Below, piece after piece: positions 1 through 10,940 of a stretch of 64,000 nt of DNA (its first letter is position 1; the number at the start of each line of letters is the position of its first letter). Source of the DNA: Corynespora cassiicola (lineage: Eukaryota > Ascomycota > Dothideomycetes > Pleosporales > Corynesporascaceae); the NCBI GenBank assembly GCA_022059125.1, contig JAEUWY010000016.1:1116001-1180000 (forward strand), given 5' to 3'. The position numbers and the translations under genes are program-made. The notes below the pieces were generated by a model. It saw only the letters and a program-made list of their open reading frames with translations, was not told the DNA's origin and did not search any database.

Positions 1-1947
1 CACCCCAAGATCCTAGACATTCTCGTAAAGTTTCTGGGTGGTCCGTCGGACGAGGAGGAAAATGAAATCCTCCTCACAGCGCTGCGATGGATCGACAGCT
101 TCTTCGAGATTTGCCCGGAGGACATTATGCCGTTCGTGCCTGGTCTGCTTTCACACGTTTTGCCAAAAATGTCACATGACGTGGACACTGTTCGTCAAGC
201 AGCAAACAGAGTCAACGCCTCGCTGATGGACTATATCATGTCTTTGTCCGACGACAATCACCCCGCGGGGACAACTGGTGGCCAGATACAATTGCCAAAT
301 TCTCTCTCTGCGCTCGGTAAAGAGCTGACTGGTGTTGAGCGACGCGACTCAAACCTCTCGAGCCGACTCCTCAAAACCGTGATACGTGACCAAGCTGCCG
401 ACGTGAGATCTGTGGATAGCAAGGGCACGAGGACTCCCACACCAGCAGAAGAACGTGGACCTGAACCGCGCCCAGTCCCCGAACTAGACTACCAGGCTGC
501 TGTGAACGCCCTCACTCTCTTGTTCTTGAATGAGCATGAGGCAACTCGTGTGGCAGCAATAGCCTGGCTTATCATGCTCCACAGGATGGCACCAGGAAAA
601 GTAAGTCATATCGTCGCATAGGCCACCCACATATTGACTGGCTTCTAGATTCTTTCTGTCGAGGACGGGACCTTCCCCGCACTGCTCAAGACTCTTTCAG
701 ATCCCTCTGAAGCTGTCGTGACCCGCGACCTTCTCCTTCTCTCACAGATATCCAAGAACAGCGATGACTCCTACTTCACGTCTTTCATGGTCAATTTGCT
801 GAAACTCTTTTGTACCGACAGACGACTGCTCGAAACGCGAGGTAACCTCATCATTAGGCAGCTTTGCCTCACTTTAAGCCCAGAGCGCATATACCGCACC
901 ATGGCCGACTGCTTGGAGAAGGACGAGGATGTCGAATTTGCTAGCATCATGGTTCAGAACTTGAACAACAATCTCATCACAGCGCCAGAGTTGGCCGATC
1001 TACGGCGGCGGCTCCGTAATCCAGATTCAAGGGTAAGTCATGGATCTTGTATGCTTCTACGGCGAGCTCACACATATAGGATGCCCAGTCGTTCTTTGTC
1101 TCTCTCTTCAAGTCGTGGTGTCACAACGCCGTGGCAACCTTCTCTCTCTGCCTCCTTGCTCAGGCGTATGAGCAGGCCTACCATCTGCTCCAGATCTTGT
1201 ATGTACTGGCCTACTGTGCCCAGACATATACTTACGCTGCTAGTGCCGACCTCGAAATGACAGTTAATATGCTCATCCAGATAGACAAGCTGGTCCAGCT
1301 TCTTGAATCCCCAGTATTTACATGTATGTATTGTTCGACGCGTCAAATGTACGTCTAACACGCCTACAGACCTGCGCATTCAACTTCTTGAGCCAGAGAA
1401 ATACCCGCACCTCTACAAGTGTCTTTACGGTTTGCTCATGCTGCTTCCCCAATCATCTGCATTTGCCGCCTTGAAGAACCGCCTCAATAGTGTCTCCGCA
1501 ATTGGCTATCTCCATATTGCGCCGCGCACGTATGTCCCCTCCTCCAACTTCAACCATTTGAGACAGAAGAGCTCAGATACCGGTTCTCCCAGTCCCCAGC
1601 AGGGCCCGCCAGTATCCAGTTTCGAACGACCGAACCGACTCAAAGCCCGAGAAGATGGCGGTATAAAGTGGGTAGAGCTGCTCGAAAAGTTCAGGACGAC
1701 CCAGGAGAAGGCTCGGCGAAACCAGCGAATGGCAAACATGGGCGAAGATGCCGGAATGAGTCCAATTCAGGAGAAGGAAAAGGTACCACCAGAGGTACCA
1801 CCGAAGAATCCAGGATTGCGACCAAATTCTGCAGCCAGCGGTGGCAGACCACTACCGATGCCTGCAGGGGCAAATCACAAACCGCGGTCGAGCCTCAGCA
1901 ACTTGGGGAGGTTCGCCGGTGGTGTAGCCGGGAGAAAGAAGAAGTGA
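1..1947 (+). CDS. vac14: VAC14 homologue, 3' part (5' end outside the window)
   Basis: The frame is open from base 1 to a TGA at 1945-1947. Three GT-AG introns interrupt it (601-648, 1033-1079, 1324-1369; 46-48 nt), leaving 601 spliced residues. Family knowledge: Vac14 is the HEAT-repeat scaffold that holds the Fab1/PIKfyve kinase and the Fig4 phosphatase on vacuolar and endosomal membranes and so sets PI(3,5)P2 levels. Seen here: helical-repeat sequence at the left edge (LRWIDSFFEICPEDIMPFV), then a low-complexity linker, then the C-terminal Fig4-binding region (SQISKNSDDSYFTSFMVNLL, later CLLAQAYEQAYHLLQIL). The tail is Ser/Pro-rich and ends in a basic RKKK. The N-terminal HEAT repeats and the start codon lie left of base 1. 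Splicing rejoins the phases exactly. Its 3' end faces the 3' end of VMA12, 199 bp away. Confidence 0.93.
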
Positions 1948-2146
1948 CTATGACACCCATGCTTTGGAAAACCTGTACTCTTATGCGCCGCCTTATCCAA
2001 ACGACCCCATTGCTTCCTTGAAGAGACTTATTGGTCAATTGCTGGAGTTGGATGGACCAATGTATTAGCACACAGTTTGCATCTTAGGGAGTTTAGCCGG
2101 CTTCTTTGATATTCTTGATGGATTGCATGGCGTGCAGGATTGAGTC

Positions 2147-3011
2147 TCAGCGATGCTTCCCCTTTCTGTATCTAATGCCGTCGTCGGGTTTCTCCTTAGA
2201 ACCGGAAGATGGGACGTTGTCTTCTTTGGTTTCCTTGTCAATGACCCAACTTTTAACGATCTCCTTGATTTCTGGCTTCTTCTTCTCAAGTTGCTTTGCT
2301 TCTCTGACGCGCCTCACATATCCACTGTAGACTACGACTTCGGCAATAGCAATGGCTCCGCTGCCGCCCATGCTCAGCCCCAGACGTTTTCCAACGGTCC
2401 AGTGACGGGCTGCGACCCATATGAAGATGCCGCAGGCAACGATGGAGACGAGGACGTTTATTATGAGTATTATCTGGCGATGTACTTCCTCGAAGCTGAC
2501 GTCGTCGTCTTCGGGGTTGTCCGCGCCTATGGAGAACTGGGGTGTAGGGAAGCGTTGGGAAAAAGTCTCGACCGCAGGAGGAGGGTTGATCATGCGCTCG
2601 TAAGCCTTGGCTTCTTCCTCAGCACGGAGGCGGGCCATTAAAGCCTTGAATTCGGGGGTCTGGTTTTGTTAGGCAAATGACGGCATAGGCGAGAGATTGA
2701 CTTGCCGGTTCCTTCTTTGGCGGGGGAGGCGGAATATATATTTGCGAACCTCTTAGGAGGGATTCGAGAGTGTAGTCCAGAGGCTCCCCGTCTGTCTCCG
2801 CCTCCGCCTCCGCCTTAGCCACTTCAGACGCATGCTTCTTCAGCAGCTTCGAAAGGCCGATCAACTGGCCATGCGAGACAGCGTTTCCAGCCTTGGGTTC
2901 GGCGAGCGGCGGGTCAGCGGACAGTTGGAGCTTCTCGAGGTCATCCGGAGCCAGCTGTGCAGCTTTGGTCAGCGCCCGCACGGCGGCGGGGGTCATGGTC
3001 AGCAGCACCAT
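2147..3011 (-). CDS. vma12: VMA12/VPH2-type V-ATPase assembly factor (TMEM199-like)
   Basis: Two exons (3011-2706 and 2659-2147) encode 272 residues. In the family this ER-resident membrane protein assembles the V0 sector of the vacuolar H+-ATPase with Vma21 and Vma22. The N-terminal half is cytosolic and helical. The C-terminal half has two clear membrane spans (IILIINVLVSIVACGIFIWV and GLSMGGSGAIAIAEVVVYSG), followed by a basic, Lys-rich cytosolic tail. The start at 3011 opens MVLLTMTPAAVRALTKA. An upstream in-frame extension to 3287 is rejected because it would run through the promoter shared with COQ1. The 46-nt intron (2705-2660) only keeps the frame with a GC donor, GCAAGT, and a CAG acceptor, joining KKEP to TPEFKAL. 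The neighbouring GT would shift the frame by one. Confidence 0.9.
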
Positions 3012-3252
3012 GGTGTATGTCGGGTGCAGAGGCGCTGAGGATCGGGGCCTGGAGCTTGAGCTCGCCGCGCGTGGTTCCGTCGGCCGGCCTTGGCGCGACC
3101 CAGCATCGCTAGCGTCATGATTTCTCGTTCCAAAACTTTCCGATGGATGGACTTGTAATCCATCCCAACTTCGACACAAGCCGATAACACTCCTTTCCGC
3201 CCGCCTAGCGCCCCAATTGCATCTCGAAACTTTCGTTTTGCCCGGATTTTCC
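3012..3252. promoter_or_regulatory. Divergent VMA12/COQ1 promoter region
   Basis: This 241-bp gap separates the ATGs of two head-to-head genes, so both promoters and both 5' UTRs must share it. No clear TATA box is visible. It ends in C/T-rich sequence before the COQ1 ATG, as is common for constitutive fungal genes. Confidence 0.6.
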
Positions 3253-4721
3253 ATGTCGAGCCGATCCTGCCGGCTCGCTGCGAGCATCGCACGACAGCCG
3301 CAACTTCACCTCTATCGCCGTCCGCAATGTCCCTCTCTCGCCGCTCCGCAACCCTACACCCCGCGTGTCTCGACATACTATAATCCGTCCCGCCGGCGGG
3401 ACCAGTCGTCTTGGGCTGCTGCCATCTCCGCTGCCCAGCATGTCTTCAATGCCCCCGCGCCCGACCCGAATTCGCCCATATCAATCGATCCCTTCCGCAC
3501 CGTGGCGAAAGAGATGAAGTTCCTCACCAAGAACATAAGACAGCTGCTCGGGTCGGGACACCCCACGCTAGACACGGTCGCCAAGTACTACACGCAGAGC
3601 GAGGGCAAATATGTGCGGCCGATGCTGGTGCTGCTCATGAGCCGGGCGACGGCCCTCACGCCCAAGATGCCCCGGGACCTGAGCCCCTTCTCAATCAATG
3701 CGCCCATCACCAGTGCCGGAATCCTCGCAGACGATAACCCCTCCGCCCCAGGCGCCGAATACGAAAGCCTCACCTCATTACGCAACGATACGGCCTACCG
3801 ACCCGAGGACTCAGACATCCTCCCCTCGCAGCGGCGCCTCGCCGAAATCACGGAGCTGATCCACACGGCCTCGCTCCTCCATGACGATGTGATTGACCAC
3901 TCGGTATCGCGGCGGTCCGCGCCCTCGGCCAACATCGAGTTCGGCAACAAGATGGCAGTCCTGGCAGGCGACTTTTTGCTCGGCCGAGCCTCCGTCGCGC
4001 TCGCCCGCCTGCGCGACCCAGAGGTCACCGAGCTCCTCGCGACCGTCATCTCCAACCTCATCGAGGGCGAGTTCATGCAGCTCAAGAACACAGCCCAGGA
4101 CGAGAAGAACCCCGTCTGGAGCGAGGAGACGCTCACCTACTACTTGCAAAAGACGTACCTCAAGAGCGCCAGCCTGATCAGCAAGAGTTGCCGTGCGGCT
4201 GCCATTTTGGGACAGAACACCCCCGAGGTGGTTGATGCGGCGTACGCTTACGGAAAGAATCTGGGTCTGGCGTTTCAGCTTGTCGACGATATGCTCGATT
4301 ATACAATCTCGGGTGAGGAGCTGGGCAAGCCCGCGGGTGCGGATTTGGAACTCGGGCTCGCGACTGCGCCCCTGCTGTTCGCGTGGAAGGACAACAAGAG
4401 CCTGGGTAAATTGGTCGGCAGGAAGTTTGCCCAAGAGGGCGATGTGCAGCGCGTACGTTTCCCCCCTTTTTCCATCCACGTCTTACCTGCAAAGCACACT
4501 CCCGAGCTTTGCTCTGTACCTTGACGAAAACGCCATACTGACATGTGAACCCCCGACAGGCCCGAGAGATCGTCTCCCAATCCACAGGCCTCGAGCAGAC
4601 CCGCGCCCTCGCACAGGAATACGTCGACAAGGCTATTGAAGCTATTGCCTTTTTCCCGGACAGCGAGGCCAAGACCGGCCTCGTCGAGATGTGCACCAAG
4701 GTCATGAAGCGCAGAAAGTAA
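3253..4721 (+). CDS. coq1: Mitochondrial polyprenyl (hexaprenyl/solanesyl-type) diphosphate synthase, ubiquinone side chain
   Basis: Two exons (3253-4452, 4560-4721) encode 453 residues; the 107-nt intron starts GTACGT and ends GACAG. The enzyme is a trans-isoprenyl diphosphate synthase that builds the ubiquinone tail from IPP. The family motifs are present: GKYVRPMLVLL, the first Asp-rich motif in LLHDDVIDHSVSRRSAPS, and the second in FQLVDDMLDYT. The N-terminus (MSSRSCRLAASIARQPQLHL) is basic and Ser-rich, as expected of a mitochondrial presequence. ATG 3253 is preferred because the open frame extends upstream only through non-ATG codons. An insert of about 50 residues lies between the two halves of the N-terminal helical region (around THAE-free text NPSAPGAEYESLTS), typical of filamentous fungi. 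The product chain length cannot be read from sequence. Confidence 0.95.
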
Positions 4722-5445
4722 ACCGAAAACTAATACTTTTTTCTCGCTTGCAAAGAAAAGGGGCATGCAACTGCTGTATTAATCTCAATTGTAAAAGTGT
4801 TTAGCGCGGAAGGAAAGCGGGTGGGTGTGTAGGTGCGAAGATGAACGAAGAAATCGTTTCGGAGGCGCGGACGGAGCAGAGAGATGGAGATGGAAGGGGA
4901 CGCATATTGTACGAGTACACTACACGAATCTCCAGTGTTTTAGCGGGGGCGTGGGGGCTGGGCTGAGGCTCGAGACGTGGGGAGCGGAGGGAGGGTGGAA
5001 ATGCCGCAGTCGCCCCCGCCTGAAACAAAGTGTCTTTCTCTTTTTTTTTCCGCTACTAGATTTGTCACATATCAAACATTCACGACATTCATGGGGCGGG
5101 CGCGGCGGCTTGTCTGTCTGTCGGGCTGTTCTGTTAGAGAATGTGCGGTTTGCAGCGAGGACGGAGAGTCCATGTACATATATCTGTATCTACACTACTA
5201 TTACGGGTGCCCCCATGCAACAAGAGCGAGGCTACGTCGACGATGTGAGCGTGAATGCGGTAGCACTGCCTAGTCCATTGGCAGACATCGATCTCGAATC
5301 AAAGTTTGGTATAATGCGGTAAGATTTTACTAAGTGGCTGAGTGGGTATCTAGACAAGCGCGAATACAGCACAAACAGCAGAACATTCTCCCTCCCATCC
5401 AGACCGGGACGCACCAGTCCCTGCCCTATTCACGCGGAAACGCGC
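4722..5445. other. Convergent 3' intergenic, COQ1 / SWD3
   Basis: These 724 bp lie between the stop codons of two converging genes. They hold presumed 3' UTRs and poly(A) regions, including an AATACTTTTTT run just after COQ1 and a T9-10 run near 5040. No ORF here resembles a protein. Confidence 0.6.
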
Positions 5446-6801
5446 TTAGTGCTCCGCAAAAGGGTTTGGAGGCAGGGTCTCAGGGTCAAACCCGTTGGTC
5501 ACGGGCGGGGCATCCGCAAGCGGGGGTGCAGTCTCAGGCGCGGGGACAGGGGGAGCAGAAGCCTTCCAGATGCGCACTGTGCGGTCGAGACTGCCGCTGG
5601 CGATGAGTTCCTGGGTGGGATGCGTGGCGACGGAGAGGACGGCCTCGGAGTGGCCTTCGAGGCGCTGGAGGACGTTCTTGGAGCTCACGTCCCAGAGGAC
5701 GATTTCACCGTCCTCGCTGCCGGAGGCGACGAAAGCATACTGATAGGGCGGCTGGCCGCCATAGGTGCCAAAAGCGCCTGAGAGGCTGTAGCGCTTGTTT
5801 ATGTGGCCCTGGTACGTCTTGACGCACTTGCCCTTGCCCTCGATGTAGTTCCACAGGCGGATGCACGAGTCGAGCGTCCAGGCTAGGACGTATTTGCCAT
5901 TTGGCGAGAAGATTACGGAGGAGACGGGCGCGTTGTCTTCATGGACGAGGGTTCGCAGGCACTGGCCTGTTGCCGTGTCCCAAACACGAATCAAGCCATC
6001 GTTGGCGCAACTCACGATGAGAGTGCCGTCGCGCACAAAGTCAATGCCGCCAACAGGGTCCGAGTGTGCGGGCAATGAGCGCATCACACGCGCAGCGCGG
6101 ACATCCCAGAGGAATACAGCTTCGTCGTAGGAGCCGCTGACCAGCATGTTGCCCTTGGGCGAAAATGCGAGCGAATAGACATAGTTGTGATGCCCAATGA
6201 ATGGCGTAGGATGCGCCAGACCCGTCGCAATATCCCATAGTCTTATCGACTTGTCGTCAGAGCCCGAGGCGAGAAGCTTCGAGTCGGGTGACCAGGCGAT
6301 GGTCGAGATTCCGGCAAGGTGGCCTTCCAATGTATGTTCCAGTTTGCCCGTCTGCGCATCCCAAATCTTGATCGTACAGTCTGCAGAAGAGCTTGCGATC
6401 CAACGACCGTCTGGCGAGAACTTGACGGCTGAGACCCCCTTCTTGTGCCCCCGCAAAATCAGGGTGGGCTTGTAATGCAGCTGGCCTGGCTTTGGTGGGG
6501 GTGGTGATGATTCGGAAGATCTTGACCTGCGGCGCATTGGCGACCTGGATCTAGATCTTGAACGCGATCGCGAGCGGGATTGTGATCTTGAGCGAGGGCT
6601 GCGGTGGTCTCTATAATATCTTCGGTCATCGTCGCTGTCGTCTCCGGGGTACCGTTGTGCGGGGCGCTCTGCTAATCTGTACTGCGGGGAGCTCCCAGGC
6701 GGAGACCGTGATCTGGTCCTTGAGCGTTTGTGTGGCGGCGAGTCGCCATATCCGTCCCCGTCTCTGCGACGCTTTGGAGAGGTGTTACCGGCGTCGTCCA
6801 T
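5446..6801 (-). CDS. swd3: WD40 protein of the SWD3/WDR5 type (COMPASS subunit) with RS-rich N-terminus
   Basis: One exon encodes 451 residues. Residues from about 112 to 425 form a seven-bladed WD40 propeller, with recurring GH...WSPD...[14 protein letters not shown] units. The repeats resemble Swd3/WDR5, the scaffold of the Set1 H3K4 methyltransferase complex. One repeat has the diagnostic [21 protein letters not shown] sequence, close to the KTYTGHKNEKY segment of WDR5. The first ~105 residues are charged and disordered, with a near-perfect RS dipeptide run at about residues 70-88 and KRR/KRSR clusters that could be nuclear signals. The start at 6801 ([13 protein letters not shown]) is chosen over an in-frame ATG at 7140, because the extension looks like UTR and would overlap the start region of divergent ISC1. 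A generic WDR5-like role is the fallback. Confidence 0.88.
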   Translation of the reverse strand: MDDAGNTSPKRRRDGDGYGDSPPHKRSRTRSRSPPGSSPQYRLAERPAQRYPGDDSDDDRRYYRDHRSPRSRSQSRSRSRSRSRSRSPMRRRSRSSESSPPPPKPGQLHYKPTLILRGHKKGVSAVKFSPDGRWIASSSADCTIKIWDAQTGKLEHTLEGHLAGISTIAWSPDSKLLASGSDDKSIRLWDIATGLAHPTPFIGHHNYVYSLAFSPKGNMLVSGSYDEAVFLWDVRAARVMRSLPAHSDPVGGIDFVRDGTLIVSCANDGLIRVWDTATGQCLRTLVHEDNAPVSSVIFSPNGKYVLAWTLDSCIRLWNYIEGKGKCVKTYQGHINKRYSLSGAFGTYGGQPPYQYAFVASGSEDGEIVLWDVSSKNVLQRLEGHSEAVLSVATHPTQELIASGSLDRTVRIWKASAPPVPAPETAPPLADAPPVTNGFDPETLPPNPFAEH

Positions 6802-7142
6802 GTTATGGTGGAGAAAGCGCTGGGCGTTGATTGTTAGATGTGCGGATGCAACTCGGACAGGTTTCAGGCTACAGTCAATGTTTCGACTGGATCGGAACCA
6901 AATGAAATCGTCTGCACAGGCTATTCGTCCAATTCGGCGACGGTCGTGAGGAGGGTGTTCGGAACATAGTGACAGGAGTACGCGATGTGAATATTCTGCC
7001 GCGCTAGTTCGCCGATCAATTAGGTCAGCGCAGGCGGTGAGGGTGAGCTTATCCCTGATCCCTGATCCCTGCTTTACCTTTCTCCGTGCATGTCGGCGGC
7101 GGACTTTATAAACACATGCGTGACCCGCCTGGCTCACCATTC
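6802..7142. promoter_or_regulatory. Divergent SWD3/ISC1 promoter region
   Basis: This 341-bp head-to-head gap holds both promoters and 5' UTRs. A short direct repeat (ATCCCTG about three times, near 7048-7070) and a TTTATAAAC element at about 7105 lie on the ISC1 side. The ISC1 start could be ATG 7116 rather than 7143, which would shorten the gap. Confidence 0.55.
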
Positions 7143-8601
7143 ATGGCCGAACAAGCCCTCCAGTCGCCGTCGAGCCTACGGATTCTCTCCCTCAACTGCT
7201 GGGGACTCAAGTTCATATCCAAACTCCGCAATGAACGATTGACAGAGATAGGAGTCCAAATCGCGGCCGCCGATCCCCCTCCAGATATTGTCGGTCTTCA
7301 GGAGTGCTGGACGCAGCAAGACTACAATGCCATTCGCGACAAGACAAAGCACCTGCTTCCATACGGGAAGTTCTACCACAGCGGAATATTTGGCGGAGGA
7401 CTAGTCATCCTGTCGAGATGGCCGATAATCGAGAGCAACATGGTGCGGTATCCGCTCAATGGGCGGCCAGCTGCATTCTACCGTGGCGATTGGTTCGTAG
7501 GCAAAGGTGTCGCATGTGCGCGCATACGTATGGGCCCGAATAGAAGTGATATCGCCGAAGTCTTCTGCACTCATGTACGGAAAATGATGAGTAGGTAGTG
7601 GCTTGTGCTAACCATGGCAGCTCCATGCTCCATACGAATCCGAGCCGAACGACTCCTACCTCTGCCATCGCACAGCCCAAGCCTGGGAGATAACAAAGCT
7701 CATGCGCGGCGCTGCCGAGCGCGGCCATCTGGTCATCGGCCTGGGTGACTTCAACATGGTTCCGCTTTCGCTTGCCCATCGCATCATCGAGACGCATTCA
7801 CCCGTAAAGGATGTGTGGCGCATACTCCACCCTGACTCTTCGCTCGGAGCCGCGAAAGACAAAGTAGAGAAACTCAGGGGCTTGCCTATGCCCAACGCCG
7901 AGTTCAACCTCACGAAGAACGGTGCCACTTGTGATAGCGCTCTAAACTCATGGCGATGGAACAAGGCTCACAAGAAGCGCATGGAGAAGGGCGAAAATGT
8001 CCACATCGATCCCGCTGTCGAGGACCCAAGCGCGAAGCGTTTAGACTACATCTTCTACAGCAGTGGCAGTAATCGAAATGCGTCGACTGGGGAACAGAAG
8101 GACGAGTGGACTCTCAAGGAAGCCAATGTAGGCATGACAATGCGCCATCCCACGCTACATTGTTCTCTCAGCGACCATTTCTCGGTCGAAACGACTCTAG
8201 TGCGCAACGCAGATCTGCACTCAACACTCCAGACTACTCCACCAAGCTTGCCCGAAAGATATCTCCCAATCGAAGTCTACGACGAGATTTTGGCCAACAC
8301 TAAGAAATACGAAGTGCGAGAGCGCATCCAGCGTAGGTTACGACTGGGGCACTTCGGTTTCCAGCTGCATCTCACAATCGGATGTCTTGTTGCCGTGTGG
8401 TGGTCGCCGCACAACTATGTATCATTCATCTTGATGTTCCTCAGCTCCTTTGGGCTTAGTGTTGGTGTCCTCGAGGGTTTGATGGGTGGACTCTTTGTTG
8501 GCAGCGAACTGAGAGCACTCAAGGAGTTCGAATGGGAAGTATCGACCACCAGAGCCAGGGCTCTGGAACGAGGGGACAAAGAGTCGTCAAAATCGTCCTA
8601 G
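7143..8601 (+). CDS. isc1: Inositol phosphosphingolipid phospholipase C (neutral sphingomyelinase family)
   Basis: Two exons (7143-7574, 7621-8601) encode 470 residues; the intron is 46 nt (GTACGG...GGCAG). Isc1 hydrolyses inositol phosphosphingolipids to ceramide at ER and mitochondrial membranes. It has the endonuclease/exonuclease/phosphatase fold: LNCWGLKF near residue 20, the metal-binding Glu in VGLQECW, GGGLVILSRWPI, the Asp/Asn pair in LGDFNMVPLS and the catalytic Asp-His in LSDHFSVET. Two membrane spans close to the C-terminus (LHLTIGCLVAVWW and FILMFLSSFGLSVGVL) match the anchoring region of yeast Isc1. An in-frame ATG nine codons upstream (7116) is a possible alternative start. AUR1, which makes inositol phosphorylceramide, is 12 kb away, so both directions of this step are encoded in the window. 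Confidence 0.93.
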
Positions 8602-8947
8602 AGACCTTAGAATAATACCACCCACCCTTATTGTTCACGATTTTGCTGTGTAGCGTTCGCCGCATTGCATATAATTTGGAGACCCAGACGCGACACGTGA
8701 GGCCGTGGACCGCGGTTGGGCGCCAAGACTTGGGCGGAGCCTCATCGTTCACGTCGGCCGTAGTCGCGGTCGCGAAAGCCATCTCGACACAACCCGGACA
8801 CGGCTACCTGCCAACCCAACCAAATCACGGCCTCCCTCCTCGCACCGCCGCACATCATCCTTCCATCGCCCAAGTCTCCCCCGCTCGACCGAAAGTTGCC
8901 GCACTGCCAACAGCTACACGGGGCCACACCACCCCTCACCTTTCAGC
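8602..8947. other. ISC1-TAF12 intergenic region
   Basis: These 346 bp hold the ISC1 3' end and the TAF12 promoter and 5' UTR. The last ~150 bp are C-rich (CCTCCCTCCTCG, CCCCGCTCGACC), a pyrimidine-rich leader typical of fungal housekeeping genes. The frame is open upstream of the TAF12 ATG but encodes nothing recognisable. Confidence 0.5.
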
Positions 8948-10940
8948 ATGAGCAACCCCCAGCCCCAGGGCGGCCAGGCAGGCCAGCAGTTGCTGAAAGC
9001 AGGCGATGTTCCGAAGCTGCAGCACCTTAGTAATGATACAAAGCAAAAGTACCAGCCCTTGTTGCAAAACCTTTGGAATATCATGCACAGCAAGCAACCA
9101 AACACCCCCGAGTACGCCCAAGCCCGCGCGAAGCTCCAGGAGTGGTCGCAGAAGCTCATCCAACAAGAGCGAGCATACCGCCAGTCGAAACAGCAACAGG
9201 CACAGCAGCAGCAGCAGCAAGGCAACCAAGGGCCGGCCAGCCAGCCCGCTCCGGCCAGCCAACCGGAGGCATCGAACTCGCAGCAACCCCAGGCTAATAA
9301 CGAGCAGCAGCAGCAGCAACAGAATACGATGCAGCAGCCAGGCGCGCAACCCGCTGCGCAAAACCAGCAACAGCGCCCGCAACAGCCAAACCCTCTGGGG
9401 CAGGTCAACCCGGAGATTCTAAAGCATGTGCAGCAGTTCCAGTATTTTTTGCCGCCCAACGGGCCTCAGGCTGGCACCCCCGAGGGAGATGCCAAAATCA
9501 AAGAATACAAGAACAGCTACGTCAATGCTCTCAACCGACAGGAGAAGGCAACACATCGCATAAAACAGTTCCAGAACCTCATCGAGCAACGTCAGAAGGC
9601 CGGACAAGAGATTGCACCCGAGCTACTGAACCAGAAGCAGCAGACGGAGAAGGAATACCACAGCGCGAAAGAGTTTGTCGAGGGTTTTAGGAAGCGACAG
9701 GCCATGTGGAAGGCCGAACATGAGCAGCGACGCGCACAGCAGCAACAGCAGTCGCAGCCGACTCAGGCTCCAGCCCAGTCACAACCTCAGCAGGCATCGC
9801 AGCCCCAGCAGACTCAGCAGCCGCAGCAGCAGCCGTCGCAGCAGCAGCAGCAACATCAGCGCCAGCCATCGCAAGGCAACATTGTGAAAGAAGAGCCGCA
9901 GATCAAGGTCGAAGGCGGTACTCAAGCGCCCCCGCAAGCTCCTGCGCAGCAATTTGGTAACCTCCAGGGCGGTCAGCAGACCCAACCGCAACAGAGCGCG
10001 CAAACCACTGCACCCGCCATGGGACAACAACCCATGCGGCAGCCGCCTGCCCCTCACTCTCAGCAACAGCCCCAACAGCCTGGCCAGGCGCCGCAATTCA
10101 CCCAACCTGGCCAGCCACAGGCTCACCAGCAACCTCCGCGACCTCAGATTAATCCTCACCAGGCGAACCAACACCAGCATCAGCAAAGCAACTCTCCGCA
10201 TCCCCAATCAGCCACATCGAACCCCGCGGGTCCCCCTGTTCCTCTCTCTCACCAAGCAGCAGTGAGCGCGGCTCAGAGATCTTATTCGCAAGCGGATGCT
10301 CAGCGCACATCGACGCCTATGCAGCCTGGCGGGCCTGGCAGCTTTCACGCCCCCGGCAATCGCGAGCGGGAGCAGCTAAACAACCCAAAAATGCCCATCC
10401 CTCGCACCCTGAACGTTCAACAGCCTCAGCCGGTGGGCATGGGTCAGGCGCGCCCCACTATGAGCGGTCCCACTAATGGTGCACCCGGTCCGATGGGTCA
10501 GCCTGTCCTTCCTAAATTCCCCCCGTTCCAGCTTGAGGGAGACGGCGACCGTGTGCTTAGCAAGCGCAAGCTCGACGAGCTCGTTCGTCAGGTTACCGGA
10601 GGTACGGAGGAGGCGCTGACGCCAGAGGTCGAAGATGTAAGTTCAATCATCTGCCGTTATCTAACGTTGCTAACGATTACAGGCCGTTCTTCAACTTGCA
10701 GACGACTTCGTGGATACCGTCATCAGCTCAGCCTGCAAGCTTTCGAAACTGCGCGAGTCACCCCAGCTCGACATCCGTGATATCCAGCTAGTTCTCGAGC
10801 GCAACTACAACATCCGTATCCCCGGCTATGCTTCAGATGAAGTCCGTACTGTGCGCCGGACAGGACCCGCTCCAGGATGGCACCAGAAAATGCAGGCTGT
10901 GCAGGCTGCCAAAGTCATGGGCGGAAAGACTGATATCTAG
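8948..10940 (+). CDS. taf12: TFIID/SAGA subunit TAF12 with long Gln-rich N-terminus
   Basis: Two exons (8948-10636, 10683-10940) encode 648 residues; the 46-nt intron has a GCTAAC branch site and ends TACAG. The C-terminal ~110 residues are the TAF12 histone fold: [17 protein letters not shown], then [19 protein letters not shown] and [20 protein letters not shown]. It pairs with TAF4 in TFIID and with Ada1 in SAGA. The intron sits inside the fold, after EVED. The rest is a disordered Gln/Pro-rich region with poly-Q runs encoded by CAG/CAA mixtures. It also holds two conserved coiled segments (about residues 20-80 and 160-260, e.g. [20 protein letters not shown]). ATG 8948 is the first ATG followed by this conserved segment. 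Confidence 0.93.

Noticed and set aside
6802..7140. N-terminal extension of the SWD3 frame to an ATG at 7140
   Set aside because: The extra 113 residues have no conserved texture and would overlap the ISC1 start region; [13 protein letters not shown] at 6801 is a better start.
8705..8947. Upstream open frame joined to TAF12
   Set aside because: It is a C-rich leader that happens to be open; conserved TAF12 sequence starts after ATG 8948.
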